NCBI GenBank assembly: GCA_025267735.1
Contig: CM046295.1
Coordinates: 13,403,167-13,467,166, forward strand
Direction of reading: 5' to 3'
Length of the DNA: 64,000 bases
DNA from: Mactra quadrangularis
Lineage: Eukaryota; Mollusca; Bivalvia; Venerida; Mactridae
In this document: piece by piece, positions 11,975 through 22,692 of the stretch
Numbering within the stretch: position 1 is the first letter of the stretch
Layout: each line of letters begins with the position of its first letter
Translations under genes and position numbers: made by a program
The notes under the pieces: model-generated
What the model was told of the DNA's origin: nothing
The model's input: only the letters and a program-made list of their open reading frames with translations
Databases searched by the model: none

Positions 11975-12150
11975 TGCAATTACAGTTGCTATGGAACTCA
12001 AATCGGTTGCTATGGAAAGTATAATGGATACTTTTGGCCTTAAGGCGATTGACATACGGTGTAAGAGTGGTTGCTATGGACCAAGGGGTGGTTGATAAGG
12101 ATATGTTGATGGTTGCTATGAGTCTAAGAGTGGCTGCTTTGAAATCATAT
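11975..12150 (+). repeat. Degenerate minisatellite, GGTTGCTATGGA core
   Basis: Five to six irregularly spaced copies of 'ggttgctatggaN' followed by variable TAAG-containing linkers. Period about 25-45 bp. Confidence 0.5.
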
Positions 12151-12204
12151 TTGTCCTATGTAATATTTGTGTGTTGATTAGGCTCGATACTATACCTTCC
12201 TACT

Positions 12205-12397
12205 AAATGCGACGTTTAGCGGCAAGGTTGCGACGTTTAACGGCAGTCGATTTTTTGCGACGTTTACCGTCAGCGTTGCGACGTTTAACGGCAGGGCGAT
12301 TGCGACGTTTAGCGGCGGTTGCGACGTTTAGCGTTAGTGTTGCGACGTTTAACATCAGTTGCGACGTTTAGCGGCGTTGCGACGTTTAACGGCGCTA
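12205..12397 (+). repeat. Tandem repeat of TTGCGACGTTTARCGGC
   Basis: About nine copies of a 17-base core (TTGCGACGTTTAACGGC or TTTAGCGGC) with 0-8 base spacers. GC and CpG content are far above the flanks. Confidence 0.8.
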
Positions 12398-12869
12398 CAA
12401 AGTCCATTTAATTTCAGTGATTTTGCCTCAACGAAATAGATAACTCCGTCTAATTTCAGTGATTTTGCCGCAAAATTATATACATATTATATTCTTTTAT
12501 ATTGGCGAGTTTTTGTGTTAGATATGAACAACATCATAGTTTAAGTCGTTTTCCTTAACAGTTTCTTAAATGTCTTTGGCAATTAACGTGTTTTTCTGCC
12601 TGTGAGCCAGTCGTGTTTTCTGTACAATATGCATCTGCGAACTTTGTGTACGTAAATATCGCTGGCTGAGAGAAACGTCAGGACATGCACGCGTACACGG
12701 ACAAGGGACATAAAACTATGGAATACCGGCCTTACCCATGAAAAATGAAACGAAGCATTATATATGCAAAATCCAAAATCATCATCGATGCAAATAATTT
12801 AAACCACAATACGTGAATCAAACTTTAGTTACATTAAAATTACTATTGGTACTACATGATCAGAATCCA
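12398..12869. other. Non-coding, no feature recognised
   Basis: A short direct repeat, 'taatttcagtgattttgcc', occurs twice near 12409-12470. Nothing else seen. Confidence 0.5.
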
Positions 12870-13158
12870 GGTCGGTAACGCAGTTGGTAGCGCATCGGGA
12901 TTTCGAATCTAGTATCCCGAGGGGGTACGGGTTCGAATCCCACACAGGGAGGTTATACCCTTTCATGAAAATTTGACAATAGTGTCAATTTTCCTCCATT
13001 GATTAGATATATCGAGAAGTTTCTGGCCTTGTGGAAGGGTAGGTGAGTACTGATTATAGACAGGGTCCAGGAAAGCTAGGTAAGGTGCACTGGACGCCGT
13101 TATATGACCTATACAATGTGTTGCTACAACGTTAAACCCAACAAATAAGTAAATAAGC
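12870..13158 (+). repeat. SINE family B, near full length
   Basis: tRNA-like head with A-box region 'aacgcagttggtagcgc' and B-box 'gggttcgaatccc', then the family-B body ('atgaaaatttgacaat', 'aagtttctggccttgtgg', 'ggtccaggaaagctaggt') and the 3' end TGTGTTGCTACAACGTTAAA with an AAAT-rich tail. Confidence 0.85.
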
Positions 13159-13672
13159 ATCATCAGGTTTTTCTCAAAGTGTTATATGTTCAATAACTTT
13201 TGGCGGACACCGTATCATGACAATCGTTATATAATTCAATGGCAGTTTGTAGTAAACATAGTCAAATACAAGCAGGTACACACACCAGCTTGAAACATTA
13301 ATTGAAAATAAACAATTCCAGTCATATATGACAGTTTAATGGACTTTGTGCTAATTTTTGTGTATGATTACATGTCGCTTGCCTGACCAGATTGAAATAA
13401 TTTGGAATGTTTGAACGGACTGAAATAATGGAGTTAAAATAGTCGAGAAAATATTATTAGTTTTTAACATCGGAGCCTAGTTACGTAAAGTTCCGTTTTT
13501 ACGACTATCAAATTCGATGGGCTACACAGCAAAATGGTCTTGACATTGAAGACATTTTTTGATCTAAAATTAAAGATTTTACTTCAAAGTTGATGTTAAT
13601 ATTAAAACTTTTGTGAAATTATTTAAAATCAAATATTTGTGCGTGTGACATATACATGTAAACGAATCAAAA
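13159..13672. other. Upstream region of the GPCR gene
   Basis: AT-rich 5' flank. I see no convincing TATA box or upstream exon. The GPCR initiation codon is preceded by AAAA, a weak but acceptable context. Confidence 0.4.
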
Positions 13673-15052
13673 ATGAAAAATGAAAGCAACTGGAATTGGA
13701 GTAAATCGTTGACGTTTAGCGCAGCGAAGCCAAGAATGGCAGTTCGGGACTGGCCCGGATGTGTGTATATTTTACCTCTTCCTTCAAAAACTAATTACGC
13801 AATAGCTGCAGAATGGATTTGGGCAATATTTCCCGCCATGTGGATTCTACTAGGTACGACTGGTAACTTCCTTTCTAGCGTAGTAATTTTTAGACGCTAC
13901 AGGAAGTTGTCGTCAACAGCTCTGTTTTTACTTATTCTAGCCTTAACTGATACAGTGTTTCTGTTAAATGAACCGTTAAAACATTTGTTATACACCATAG
14001 CCGACATTGATGTCAGATCTTCAGGAAAATACGCTTGTAAAATTTTACAATTTCTGACTTTTGCTACCTTTCATTTATCCGCTTGGATTTTGGTTTTGGT
14101 CACACTGGAACGTGTGATTTGTATCACGTGGCCTCACAAAGTGAAAATATTTGCCACCGAAAAGAACGCTGCGAGAATAATCACCAGTATTGTAGTTTTA
14201 GTTTTTGTCATTAATTCGCATGAACTCTACGGATTCGACGTCGTAATCTATGGGACAAATACCACCCTGACCAGCAAGGCGTGTGCAGCAACGCCAGGGT
14301 CATATGCTACTTTTTATGTACATCAATGGTTTTGTATTCATTTTGTGTTTGGATATTTGACCCCTTTTCTGTGTATCGTTATTGGAAACGTCATAGTTTT
14401 ACGAGGTCTTAGACAAATGAACAGAGCAAGAAAAAGTTTACAAGAGAAAACGGATTTCCTTACTAAAACCGACCAATCAAAAAGCAGGACACAAAGAGGA
14501 CAAACTCTCCTTAGAGATGATCAAGTGAAGGACACAAAACAATTAAAACCGGTTAAAATTACGGTGGATCAATCAAATGGAAGGTATCAAAGTCAACATC
14601 CAATCAAATATACTGATTCAAACGGCACACAAGAAATGAACCAATCACGTGACACAACACAAAATGAGCAGCCAATCAAAAACGTCAAATCGCCGCACAA
14701 ATCGTCAAAACGGCAAGCACGGACAAACAGATCTTTAACTATGATGTTATTGTTATTGAATACGATATTTTTCATTTCTCAAACACCATTGGCAGTGCTT
14801 TTAGTTTATATACCTTATGAAGAAGACAAAGTGAACAGTTTTGCATGTTCGGACATGATTCAATACATGGCCGGCGCAGAAAGGTTATATTTTTGGGCGG
14901 CGGTGACTCACAACTTTGCTTATATGAACGCATCCATCAATTTTATATTGTATGTTATAAGCGGTACTGAGTTTAGAAAACAATTGATATTTTTAATGAA
15001 ATGTTCTTCTAAAACAGTTGAAATTCATTCGCGGAGTCAAAGTTCTATGTAA
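13673..15052 (+). CDS. Class A (rhodopsin-like) GPCR, peptide-receptor type, intronless
   Basis: An integral plasma-membrane receptor of 459 residues expected to signal through heterotrimeric G proteins; ligand unknown. Visible features: N-glycosylation sites at N3 and N8; TM1 about 44-73 with GN at 64-65; TM2 83-103 with Asp93 (2.50); TM3 122-152 with Cys122, paired with Cys204 in loop 2, and ERV at 146-148 in place of DRY; TM5 near 218-245 (Pro231); a third intracellular loop of about 108 residues (246-354) rich in Gln, Ser and Lys; TM6 355-380 with Pro372 but SQTP instead of CWxP; TM7 about 402-430 ending SINFILY, so NPxxY reads NFILY. The SINF form is familiar from lophotrochozoan orphan or FMRFamide-like receptors (from memory). 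The whole receptor is in one exon, and a polyadenylation signal follows ten bases after the stop. Intact; not assigned to a named receptor. Confidence 0.9.
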   Translation: MKNESNWNWSKSLTFSAAKPRMAVRDWPGCVYILPLPSKTNYAIAAEWIWAIFPAMWILLGTTGNFLSSVVIFRRYRKLSSTALFLLILALTDTVFLLNEPLKHLLYTIADIDVRSSGKYACKILQFLTFATFHLSAWILVLVTLERVICITWPHKVKIFATEKNAARIITSIVVLVFVINSHELYGFDVVIYGTNTTLTSKACAATPGSYATFYVHQWFCIHFVFGYLTPFLCIVIGNVIVLRGLRQMNRARKSLQEKTDFLTKTDQSKSRTQRGQTLLRDDQVKDTKQLKPVKITVDQSNGRYQSQHPIKYTDSNGTQEMNQSRDTTQNEQPIKNVKSPHKSSKRQARTNRSLTMMLLLLNTIFFISQTPLAVLLVYIPYEEDKVNSFACSDMIQYMAGAERLYFWAAVTHNFAYMNASINFILYVISGTEFRKQLIFLMKCSSKTVEIHSRSQSSM

Positions 15053-15061
15053 ACATTTTTT

Positions 15062-15067
15062 AATAAA
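15062..15067 (+). promoter_or_regulatory. AATAAA polyadenylation signal of the GPCR gene
   Basis: AATAAA starts 10 bases after the TAA stop codon. The resulting 3' UTR would be very short and would end before the SINE at 15107. Confidence 0.65.
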
Positions 15068-15106
15068 GTCCAATGGATTTCACTAGTAGTCTTGTAAATA
15101 GACAAA

Positions 15107-15409
15107 GCCGCCCGTCTAGCTCAGTTGGTAGCACGCAAGTCTACTGATCGAGGGGTCGTGGGTTCCATTTCCCGGGCGGGTCTATACTTTCGTGGAGCTT
15201 GGTCATGAAAATATTTTTATGGCAATTCTCCCTCCTACCATTGATTCAGGTGTCAGTCACTGACGCAATGATGCGCTATGCAGTGGGTGAACAGCAGAAT
15301 CCAGAGATTTAGCCTTTCCAGGAACAGTGAGTAGGTTGACTGACCGCCGTTATCTGACCTTTAATGTGTTGCTACTGCGTTAACCCCCCCCCCCCCGAAA
15401 AAAAAATAG
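15107..15409 (+). repeat. SINE family A, near full length
   Basis: Head 'ccgtctagctcagttggtag' (A box) and 'gggttccatttcc' (B box), body with 'cttggtcatgaaaat' and 'gagatttagcctttccagga', 3' end 'tgtgttgctactgcgttaa', then a C-run and A-run. It lies 55 bp after the GPCR stop. Confidence 0.85.
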
Positions 15410-15947
15410 ACATATCCTGGTTGCAAATATTTGGGGTTTCATCCATTTCAAACAATATATGTATACAAAGAAAAATAAAATTTAAATCAGTGTGTTTTGC
15501 TTTTTAGCAACAATGTGTAAAAACTTTGTTCGTACCGCCTGTGCACGGATGTTACCCTCTGCTTTCTATCCAGTCTGGTTTTGTCTTACTCAGTAATATA
15601 GACAACTGAGAATCCCAAATTGTAATGTACTATCTGACTGATCAACTATCAATCTAGATTAGGACTTCAGAACTTTATGATAGAGTGTCAAAAATATCAT
15701 ATGTATATACATGATAAATGAAAAATAAATGAAAGCAATATTAAGTTTTGAACTAAATAAATGCAGTTCTCCCTTATTGCAGGCAAAAAAATACAACTCT
15801 CTTGGACCCATTGGGACTGAAGATATTTAAGGTACATCCCTAGTCTTGATCGCAGTTATTTATAATATCATTATATATGATCATTGTTTAAGACTTAGCA
15901 ATGCCCTCCAAAATTTCTTGGATGATTAACATAAAACCAACATACAA
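15410..15947. other. Non-coding, no feature recognised
   Basis: AT-rich spacer between the SINE and the 40-bp satellite. No gene or clear repeat. Confidence 0.5.
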
Positions 15948-16600
15948 TGACGTAAACCAAAATCATATTTGACGTTATTACCTAAAATGTTGTAGACCCA
16001 AACCATATTTGACGTTATTACCAACAATTTTGTAAAACAAAGCCATGTTTGACGTTATTACCAAAAATGTTGTAAACCAAAGTCATATTTGACGTTATTA
16101 CCAACAATGTCGTAAACCCAAGTCATATTTGACGTTATTATCAACAATGTCGTAAACCCAAGTCATATTTGACGTTATTACCAACAATGTCGTAACCCCA
16201 AGTCACATTTGACGTTATTACCATCAATGTCGTAAACCAAGTCATATTTGAAGTTATTACCATCAATGTCGTAAACCAAATCATATTTGACGTTATTATC
16301 AACAATGTCGTTAACCCAAGTCATATTTGACGTCATTATCAACAATGTCGTTAACCCAAGTCATATTTGACGTTATTACCAACAATTTCGTAACCCCAAG
16401 CCATATTTGACGTTATTACCAACAATGTCGTAACCCCAAGCCATATTTGACGTTATTACCAACAATGTCGTAAACCCAAGCCATATTTGACGTTATTACC
16501 AACAATGTCGTAACCCCAAGCCATATTTGACTATATTTCCATCAATTTCGTAATCTTAAGTCATATTTGGCGTTATTGCTTGGTTTTAAGTCTCCGTTGA
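15948..16600 (+). repeat. 40-bp satellite array, 16 copies
   Basis: 'gacgttatta' recurs at 15971, 16011, 16051, 16091 and so on, at 40-bp (sometimes 39-bp) steps to 16569. The unit includes 'aagtcatatttgacgttatt' and 'accaacaatgtcgtaaaccc'. Central copies are nearly identical; the edges are diverged. Confidence 0.9.
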
Positions 16601-17573
16601 CGTGATTTTGACGTTATTACATCCAAGATTTATTCCCATCATGCTTATTATACCAATATATTTTTGATACTTTTATCGCGTAGAAAGATTTTTTATAAAA
16701 CAAATAAACTTTTTACAACATATACATATTTTTATCACTGAAGAATTTTGTGCAACATATGTTTTTTGTGGCACAAGATTTTTTTACTTCGCATGACTTT
16801 TTTCAGTACAAAATATTGCAAGGTGAGTCATGCCATAGAGGGCGCAGTACAATATTGTTAGGATTGATAAATGATCTATTAGTGTGACTTATCAAAATCA
16901 ATATAAAAAATTAACTAGATTTGGGGTCAATGACCTCTTCCAATAGTATGGTAAACCGCTATATGACGTGTTTATAACAGAGATCTGATCATTTGAACAC
17001 GCTGCAGATCATCTGAAACTTACTAAAATTAAGGTCTACCATGCCTACTCAAAAATCAATGTATTGAAATACAGAAAGACTTTCGTGCACATTGAAAACT
17101 AACATATGCATATCAATGATTACTCCTTACACATTAGACTCAAGTACGAATCGAGCAGGGCAAAAAATGCGGGCGAAGTGTTTATTCTACCCTGTATTTC
17201 TGACAAATATTGTAAGAATTTATTTAACTCTTCTTGCCGTACAAAAGCTTAAATAACAGTTTTTTCCCTGTACACTTAGAATAATAATTCTGTAGGTTTA
17301 TAAGTGTGGTTAAATATGATAATTATGGTAAAATAATGTAAAACAATTTAAACTTCAAGTGAAAATATGAGTGAACGCAGTATCATTACATTTAAGAGAC
17401 GAGTCAGATGACGGAACTACTTTTATCGCCTAGAAATTGACTGCATAGTAAATCAGAGACATGTGCATGTACCAATCCGCAGGTTAAACTGGTCAGGCAT
17501 TTTCGTCGATAGTTTTCGATTTGTGGTATAACTTAAGCCTTTCGGCGATATCGCCGAAAGTCTAATAACTCGA
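16601..17573. other. Non-coding, no feature recognised
   Basis: AT-rich. A short palindrome 'ttcggcgatatcgccgaa' is at about 17541-17558. No gene seen. Confidence 0.5.
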
Positions 17574-17672
17574 TTCAGGAACAGTGAGTATGATGACTGA
17601 CCGCCGTTAAATGACCTATAAAATGTGTTGCAACGGCGTTTAACCCAACAAACAAACAAACAACATATGTGA
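17574..17672 (+). repeat. SINE family A, 3' fragment
   Basis: Only the last ~90 bp is present: 'ttcaggaacagtgagta...ccgccgtta...tgtgttgcaacggcgttta' and a (CAAA)n tail. 5'-truncated. Confidence 0.85.
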
Positions 17673-18280
17673 CTATAAATCAATTTTGTACACATGGTCA
17701 TTTGTTTATAGGGAAAAGTAAGTCCAGTGTTTCAAAGAATTTATTTTTATGAAAACAAAATAAATTTTTAATACGTGTATTTTGCCGAAAGCTTCCGATA
17801 ACGCGCAATTTACAAACGAAGACAAAAATAGACAGAGAGATAAATATCTAAAAATATCTAAAATAGATAAATTCTGAATTAAATATATTCTTGCATAAAG
17901 GTCAAGCTCAGGTTAATATTGTCGGACTATAATATTAAACGTTCCCATTTCGGAGATACTCTAATTTTATTGTTAAAGCCTCATGAGCAGTCATTAGATA
18001 ACGATTACTCCATCATTGGTTAAAGAATGTTTAAATCGTACTAAAGACGGGTGTACTGTGTTTTAGCCATGCCTCTTTGTTTGTTGTCGAAAATCCGGGT
18101 CGAAATTGTTTTGAAATGGCTAACAAATGCAGGCGCGGCTGAAGAAACTTCTACCATGGGTGAAGATGATTATTTTCAAAAACTTGCCGACACAGTCCCG
18201 AATCAAAAATACTATACATTGTATATACATATGTTATATAGCGATTTTGATTTTGAACCGTGCCGGCCGCCTGTGGATTT

Positions 18281-18482
18281 GGTTGTTATCCAGTAACTAT
18301 AGGCACATACTTCCATCAGTGACTGGCAACTGCCGGTTCTACATGATTTAGAATCATTGGTAGAAGGGAGAATAGCGTTAAAAAGGAATCCATGACAACC
18401 TCTACGAAAGTATTTCCCACTTAGAACCTACGACTCCTGGATCAGTAGACTTGTGCGCTACCAACTGTGCTCGCTCTGTGGC
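18281..18482 (-). repeat. SINE family A, 3'-truncated
   Basis: Read on the minus strand: head near 18482 with B-box 'taggttctaagtggg' diverged, then body to 'atagttactggataacaacc'. The common 3' end is missing. Confidence 0.7.
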
Positions 18483-18743
18483 TATGGTCTTTACAATAAG
18501 GGACCTGAGTCAGTTATTTCCCCATGTATACTCTTCAAATTTTGAAACACGTTTGTACAACTTAGATTAATCTTTTCGAGTCCACTACCTAAACCCCAAG
18601 TACTGAGCTAGCAGAATAAAGTTTCTTGCTCAAAAGAATTGTATTGGTTTATTTATTTCTTTCATTGCTCGATCTACTGTTATATCACCAATTGTACAGG
18701 GTCAACTTAGGTTGCTACTGATTCTATAATTCATTTATTCTTT

Positions 18744-18917
18744 TATTGGGTTTAATGCAGCGTCAACACAATTATTTCAATTGAACAGCAACCAGTGCAT
18801 CTTTCCAAGATTTCCTGGACTTTTGTTCACATCCAGTACTTACCTACCCTTTCACAAGACCCAAAAACTTCTCTGCTTTATATTAATGGAGGAAATACAC
18901 ATTGTCAAATTTTCATG
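18744..18917 (-). repeat. SINE family B fragment
   Basis: Minus-strand body and 3' end ('gcgtcaacacaattattt', 'tttcctggactttt', 'tggaggaaatacacattgtc'). It breaks off at the join with the TIR-family fragment beginning near 18918. Confidence 0.7.
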
Positions 18918-19030
18918 CAAATTGTTATTATCAGAACACTATTTTCCTGCTTCCAAAACTATTTCCATAAAAGTTTGATAGTTTTAGAAAAAGTTTATAT
19001 TTAAGTTTAAATCTTTGAGTGAGTACTTTT
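18918..19030 (+). repeat. Fragment of the AGTTCACAGATTT TIR family
   Basis: Shares 'ttgttattatcagaacac', 'tttccataaaagtttgatag' and 'gagtgagtacttttaaa' with 27541-27625 and 45093-45200. Confidence 0.65.
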
Positions 19031-19087
19031 AAACATACCACGGTATTAAAGGGTTAAATGCTTTTGGTAAAAAGCTTTAATTTTTGA

Positions 19088-19378
19088 TAGGTTGAACGCT
19101 GTAGCAATGCATTGTATTCGTTATTACGACGATCAATCAATCTACTCACCATTCTTGGAAAGGCTAAATCTTTGGATTTAGCTGTAACCAGTTACTAAGC
19201 ACATACTTCCGTCAGTGACTGACAACTGTCTGACCTAATTTAGAATCGTAAGAAGGAGACAGAGAAAAGGAGAATGGGTGTATAAATTATTTCATTACCA
19301 TCCTCTACAAAAATATGCCCAGCACGAGAATCCACCCCACCACCCATCGACTTCTGTGCTACAAACTGAGATAGCCCA
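19088..19378 (-). repeat. SINE family A, near full length
   Basis: Minus strand: head near 19378, body with 'atttcattaccatcc' and 'aggctaaatctttggattta', and 3' end 'gttgaacgctgtagcaatgc'. Diverged. Confidence 0.75.
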
Positions 19379-19565
19379 ACCATTGGGTTAATAAGTATAA
19401 ATAATGTTATGAATAAATATAAGCGACATTTAATCATCGTCATCGTGAGATACGCATGATTGTTGATTCCTGGTAAAGCAGAATGAAAAAAGCAACCAAT
19501 GGCGTTTGACAATGTGTTCGATACGCCAGCATTGAAGTTCAATAATTTAACCTTTCGATCTCAGT

Positions 19566-19850
19566 AGAACAGAACAGAAGATAACAGAACAGAACAGAAA
19601 AGAACAGAAAGGAAGAGAACAGAACAGAAAGGAAGAGAACAGAAAAGAACAGAAAGGAAGAGAACAGAACAGAACAGAAAGAAAGAGAACAGAACTGAAC
19701 AGAACTGTACAGAACTAACCAGAACTAAACAGAACTGAACAGAGCAGAATAAACATAACAGACAGCGCAGAGCAGAGCAGACAAAACAGAACAGAACAGA
19801 GCAGAGCGGACAGCACAGAGCATAGCAGTAAAGAACAGAACCTAACAGAA
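19566..19850 (-). repeat. Degenerate (TTCTG)n array
   Basis: About 285 bp of AGAAC/AGAAA/AGAGC pentamers on the + strand, i.e. TTCTG-type on the minus strand. More mutated than the other arrays. Two long minus-strand open frames here (Cys/Ser/Leu/Phe only) are artefacts. Confidence 0.85.
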
Positions 19851-21019
19851 CAAAATCTATTATAAACCGCATAAACACATGGTGTTTGTCGCCATATCAA
19901 TACAGTATACAACTTATATCAATTGCGTATCAGTACATAGTACTTATGGATATTTACAACTAGCGATGAGTGTCGGAATACCTTAACACACTTATTACAA
20001 TTACATGCTACGAGATATTGAGATATTATATAACATAAAACAATGACATTGTAAATAATAAAACCTTGAAAGAAGTACTAATTATTTGTTTGTTTTTTAG
20101 GTTTGGTTTGATATAATTAATGCATGACATGCATTTAACATTGATAACCAATTCGTAATTACTGACCCCATAGGTTCCTTTATTTCCTTATAATCTGGGG
20201 AGGATAAAAGATCACAATATCTGTTTACTCTCGGATTCTCAGCTACGGTGTACTGTATACGCAAAAGGCCATAAGTATACGCTGTTTATTACTCTCCTGT
20301 GTATCGGCGAATGTGTCACTGTCGTTCGTTTTCTAACCTCTGCTAAAAGTCTATGTGCAAAGCAATATTTCTATCTTAAGACGGAGAAATCCACGCATAT
20401 ACTTTCAGCCAATCGCTGGCGAGCTTACAACGAATACTTGCATGCATATACACGTTTTTATCGCATGCCCGTCACATGATAGAGCACATTGAACTTACCG
20501 GTAAATACAAAGTAAAACAACACTTATTTGACGTCATACGAGGTTCCATTCGTCATTAGTATGGTCAAACCAAATATGGCGTTGTTGACCCGTCTATTTA
20601 TACATATTTTAGTCAGGAGATCTTTTCAATCAATGAAAATGCGTATAAAGAGTTTTGGTGAAATTTAAATTTGGTAACTTTTCATTTGCTGTTCAAAGTA
20701 AAGGTCAATATCATAGATCTACACTCAATAAGGCAGTTGAAGTAACGGTAGAGTATTCACTGACCTGCGAAGGGAGCGTATCTATTTACGCACACTGTTT
20801 TCATTCGGAACAACTTGACCTTTTATGAATGAATAATCTCGGAAGGATTCGTGGGGGGTCTACCCTGGCGAGGTGGAGCACAGGCGAAGCACGTAATGAC
20901 TATGCAAAATAGTTCTTGTATTATACACACAGATCTTTGTCAAAACATATTTCTCTATATAATTATGTCATATATTGAATCAAATATTGTTCAGCGATAT
21001 CATCAATTCAAATTCACAG
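19851..21019. other. Non-coding; one shared motif
   Basis: No gene seen. 'tgaatgaataatctcggaag' at about 20826 recurs diverged at 59489 ('tgaatgaataacctcggaag'), so this marks the edge of an interspersed repeat. Confidence 0.45.
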
Positions 21020-21150
21020 ACTAAAAACGAAACATCACTCATCGCATAAACGATCGTATATTTGTTTATTTCAACACCGGTAGTTTCAAAATGACGCCTA
21101 AATATGTCCGAGATTATTCGTAGCGAATGGCCGAGGAGTTCTGAATGACA
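21020..21150 (-). mobile_element. Partial copy of the CCTGTTCAATTA fold-back family
   Basis: Inverse of the interior of 46770-46960: shares 'ctaaaaacgaaacatcactc', 'caccggtagtttcaaaat', 'tatgtccgagattattcg' and 'gaatggccgagga'. The outer CGTTCCGTAACG part is missing. Confidence 0.7.
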
Positions 21151-22137
21151 CTGGTTTTTGCCGACAGCCTGTGTTTACATCCATTTATTTCAATGCTTAT
21201 TTTAAGTAATTTCCTGTAGACTCAAGAATTGAACTCGGCATGAGGGTTCCAAAATCCATCGCTCTAAAGGGCCAGGGCCATCGTCTTGAGTTTCAACGAC
21301 CCTCAGAGATTATTCGTGGCCAGAACTAGCTTCCGTATTTAAAGTTCAAATTATAACGCAACTTATTTGTTTATCGGCGATATCGAATTATCTTTAAAAA
21401 ATATCTAAGACACGCGCAGAGGGTAACAAATGATTTTTCCTCATTAGTTAAGCTGTCTTGTGGTTGACTGACAAATGTTAAGCAATTTAGCAATTGTATG
21501 CCCAGTGTACATAAATATATGTACAACTTAATCTGGCATGGTAGCTTTAAATCATTTAGATTAAGATCTTGTCATGATTCTAATTAGCTTATTCAAGTTG
21601 AAATGTTTGAAAAAATAATTGAAAAAAAGAAAAATTAAAAACCTGCGAAATCTTAGAGTTTTTGTATTCGTTGTGCAAATTACGTAGCGGTTTATATCAA
21701 ATATTTAAAATTTGTGAATAACAGAAAAATGAAATTTGCCATAAACAAATTTTGAGAAATATACTTAACAATTCACAATAAGATGTAGTCTATTCAAATC
21801 GTTGATCAAACGTAAGTAAATATTTATTCAGTGTAATCACTTACCAGCGTTATTTTGAAACGGGATATTTAAATAGTTTATTAAACGTTTGCTTTAAGTT
21901 GAAAAAAATAGATAGAACACATTAGGTGTATTACCCAGCGGAGAAATTGTGAAATTTGATCGGACTATAAAAAATATTCTTGACACGAAAATACATTGCG
22001 TATTTTGATGTGCATTTGAAATTTGATAAAGGGAAGCAAATCTGTTTCAAAGTACTGGATAATCCACTTTCATTTATTCATCTTTGTGGAATCATAATTT
22101 CGTTAAACAATGTAACAGATGTTTTTCCCTGACTATT

Positions 22138-22355
22138 TTTTTTTTACGACAAAGACCATCGTAAGTCAAATTCAGAATTTCAGAATTCATTGCATGTATA
22201 AGTTTAGAAGTTTATTCAATCTCTTCAAAAATTGACTTAGGAACGAAAACTGTTATGTTCCTTCTGGATACAGCATAAGAATAAGTTTTTTTTTAATTCA
22301 CGGATTTTTATCGACTCTTTTATGAAATTGACTTACGATCATTTTTATCGCAACA
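22138..22355. mobile_element. MITE with ATCGTAAGTC inverted ends
   Basis: Left 'tacgacaaagaccatcgtaa' and right 'ttacgatcatttttatcgca' are imperfect inverted repeats about 200 bp apart. Related ends occur at 57010-57545 and 61236-61424. Confidence 0.6.
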
Positions 22356-22448
22356 TTTTCTTGTAACAAATCTCGCTGATAGATGTTAGACCAGATATTG
22401 AGAGTCATATTTATAAAATATTAAATCCAAGATTTTTGTGTGAAAACT

Positions 22449-22456
22449 ATAAAAGC
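22449..22456 (+). promoter_or_regulatory. Candidate TATA box
   Basis: TATAAAAG is about 80 bp upstream of the ATG at 22531, so a start about 30 bp downstream would give a ~50-base leader. With the downstream ATG and consensus 5' splice site it makes a coherent promoter plus first exon. No core element other than the TATA box was recognised. Confidence 0.4.
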
Positions 22457-22530
22457 CAATGACTAGTTTGCAAACAGTTTTAACATTTCACGATTTTACG
22501 TCCAGGAAAGTGTTCCAACTCGACTAGACC

Positions 22531-22592
22531 ATGAACGCTGCAAGGAAATGGACGCCGTACTCCAGTCGTACTTTAACATCCATACCTTTCAA
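22531..22592 (+). CDS. Candidate first coding exon, possibly of the Kv gene
   Basis: ATG at 22531 opens 20 codons (MNAARKWTPYSSRTLTSIPF) plus two bases (AA) and stops at a consensus donor, GTAAGT at 22593. The stretch is less AT-rich than its surroundings and follows a TATA box. The next good acceptor followed by a recognised coding exon on this strand is at 50859/50860. Joining AA to the G at 50860 gives a Lys codon and runs in frame through 17 more codons to the Kv methionine at 50912. Phase agreement alone has a one in three chance, and the implied intron is 28 kb, so this is an inference. It could instead start an unrelated gene whose other exons I have not recognised, or be a chance match. 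Confidence 0.35.
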
Positions 22593-22692
22593 GTAAGTAT
22601 TTTAATCTTAGAAAAAAACAACAGTATTAACAAGTTATTATTTACCATATTTAAGATGTTTTGCATTTTAGGTCCCAAATGAAACTAATAAA

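Noticed and set aside
15107..15180. Possible functional tRNA at SINE heads (also 12870, 23521, 37830-37907, 41103)
   Set aside because: A and B boxes are present, but each head continues into a shared SINE body and tail, occurs many times and does not fold with paired acceptor ends.
15948..16600. CRISPR-like regular repeat
   Set aside because: Units are directly adjoining 40-bp repeats without unique spacers, in a eukaryotic genome.
17541..17558. Palindrome TTCGGCGATATCGCCGAA
   Set aside because: Isolated short palindrome with no gene or second copy nearby to suggest a function.
19561..19912. Two minus-strand frames rich in Cys, Ser, Leu and Phe
   Set aside because: Degenerate pentamer repeat, same artefact.
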